Source of the DNA: Pyrocephalus nanus
Lineage: Eukaryota; Chordata; Aves; Passeriformes; Tyrannidae
Length of the DNA stretch: 64,000 nt
Reading direction: 5' to 3'
Assembly: GCA_038380795.1 (NCBI GenBank)
Contig: CM076266.1
Span: 29,710,145-29,774,144 of the forward strand
The stretch's first letter is position 1, and each line of letters opens with the position of its first letter. The position numbers were made by a program, and so were the translations under genes. The notes beneath the pieces are model-generated. The model saw only the letters and a program-made list of their open reading frames with translations, made no database searches and had not been told where the DNA came from. This document shows, one piece after another, positions 63,211 through 64,000 of this stretch.

Positions 63211-64000
63211 AGATGCTCTACAGGCCGCATTGTTGCTGCACCTGGTGGACACCTCCACCAGACATGATAACTTACCCGTCTGCTAAACAGTCTGAGGATG
63301 GACACCACCACCTTCCCGCTGACCTCCCTCCTTCACTCTGCCATACCCACAGTCCTTGGAGAGGGGTTTGGGAAAGAAGGGAGAAGACTCTGTTTCTTCT
63401 TCCCCTTTCCTGCTCCTCCACAGCTCCATGACACCACAGCCCAACAAAGGAATGAGATGGCAAACTACTTTGCAGACAGAAACCAGCCCGCTCCATTGCA
63501 AAGTCTGTGGTCACAACAATTACCTCTTCACAGCCTCTAATTTTGACTTCTGTAAAGTCTTTTATGATGCTCGCTCACTTAATATTAATCTTCAACATAC
63601 AATGGCTCATTTCTTAACACCCGTGCAACTAGACTCATCCCCATGTGCAGGAGTGTTCAGTGGCTTCCTGTGCATTTCACAATGCAATAAAAAATCTGCT
63701 CCCTGCTCCTAATGACTCTGTGATTTATTGATTTGCCTATCTTTCCTCACTTCAGCTCACTAAGCTTCATTTATTCCTTTTGTACATCAGTTGGGGAAAA
63801 TAAACAGCACACACCTCCTTTGCAAGCAAACAAATGCATGATGGGAATGCAACAACAAAATCATCATTAAGAAAAGTCCTTTCTTCAAGGTATTCACATT
63901 CACTACTTTTTTGGCAGCTTATATAACCAGGTCTACTAAATACTGAGTAATTAGCCCTGCTTGGGATTTCTCCCTAATGCCATTATCCCTAACAACACTG
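63211..64000. other. unique noncoding sequence, no gene seen
   Basis: Overlapping ORFs of 70-120 codons on both strands around 63.2-63.7 kb have no family signature. Nothing else was recognised up to the window edge. Confidence 0.5.

Noticed and set aside
1..64000. CRISPR arrays, bacterial insertion sequences, operons or attachment sites
   Set aside because: There are no regularly spaced direct repeats. All mobile elements recognised are vertebrate retroelements, so these categories do not apply.

Overview
This window reads as noncoding DNA from a bird, most likely a passerine (songbird). Three retroelement signatures support this. There are five clear CR1 LINE fragments on both strands. There is a tRNA-Ile-derived SINE fused to a CR1 tail at about 1551-1680, the architecture of the passerine family TguSINE1. 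There is also one solo LTR at 34001-34579, of a type I recognise as common in songbird genomes. No bacterial, organellar or phage features are present: no operons, no ribosome-binding sites, no CRISPR array and no insertion sequence.

I find no protein-coding gene, exon or functional RNA gene that I can support. The open reading frames in the window are short and overlap one another on both strands. They resemble no family I know and look like chance ORFs in GC-rich or pyrimidine-rich sequence. The only coding-like sequence is the dead reverse-transcriptase ORF2 end inside the CR1 at 12394-12996, which carries in-frame stops and a frameshift.

Layout. 1-4.9 kb: AT-rich start, the TguSINE1, and a CR1 3' end (4235-4345, minus). 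4.9-12.4 kb: mostly unique sequence with a CpG-dense patch (4895-5123), a 45-bp tandem duplication (7563-7635) and a G14 run (9132-9145). 12.4-13 kb: the longest CR1 (plus). 13-24 kb: unique sequence, a TA/CA/TG microsatellite (17609-17752), a transcription-factor motif cluster with an RFX-like X-box (22757-22807) and a second CpG-dense patch (23332-23523). 24-34 kb: a CR1 (24274-24592, minus), several poly-A/T tracts and a CCAAT-rich, homeodomain-rich block (28561-28980). 34-51 kb: the solo LTR, a homeodomain/GATA block (41761-41960), a decayed probable CR1 (44165-44560) and a dense TAAT cluster (46141-46216). 51-64 kb: two more CR1 copies (51165-51586 plus; 54955-55369 minus), an AT-rich unique block and a possible very old LINE remnant near 62.88-63.21 kb.

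The window therefore looks like an intergenic gene desert or the inside of a large intron. Its non-repeat function, if any, would be regulatory. The candidate regulatory blocks are inferred from motif density alone. Whole-genome alignment would be needed to show whether they are conserved. I did not find an undescribed biological system.
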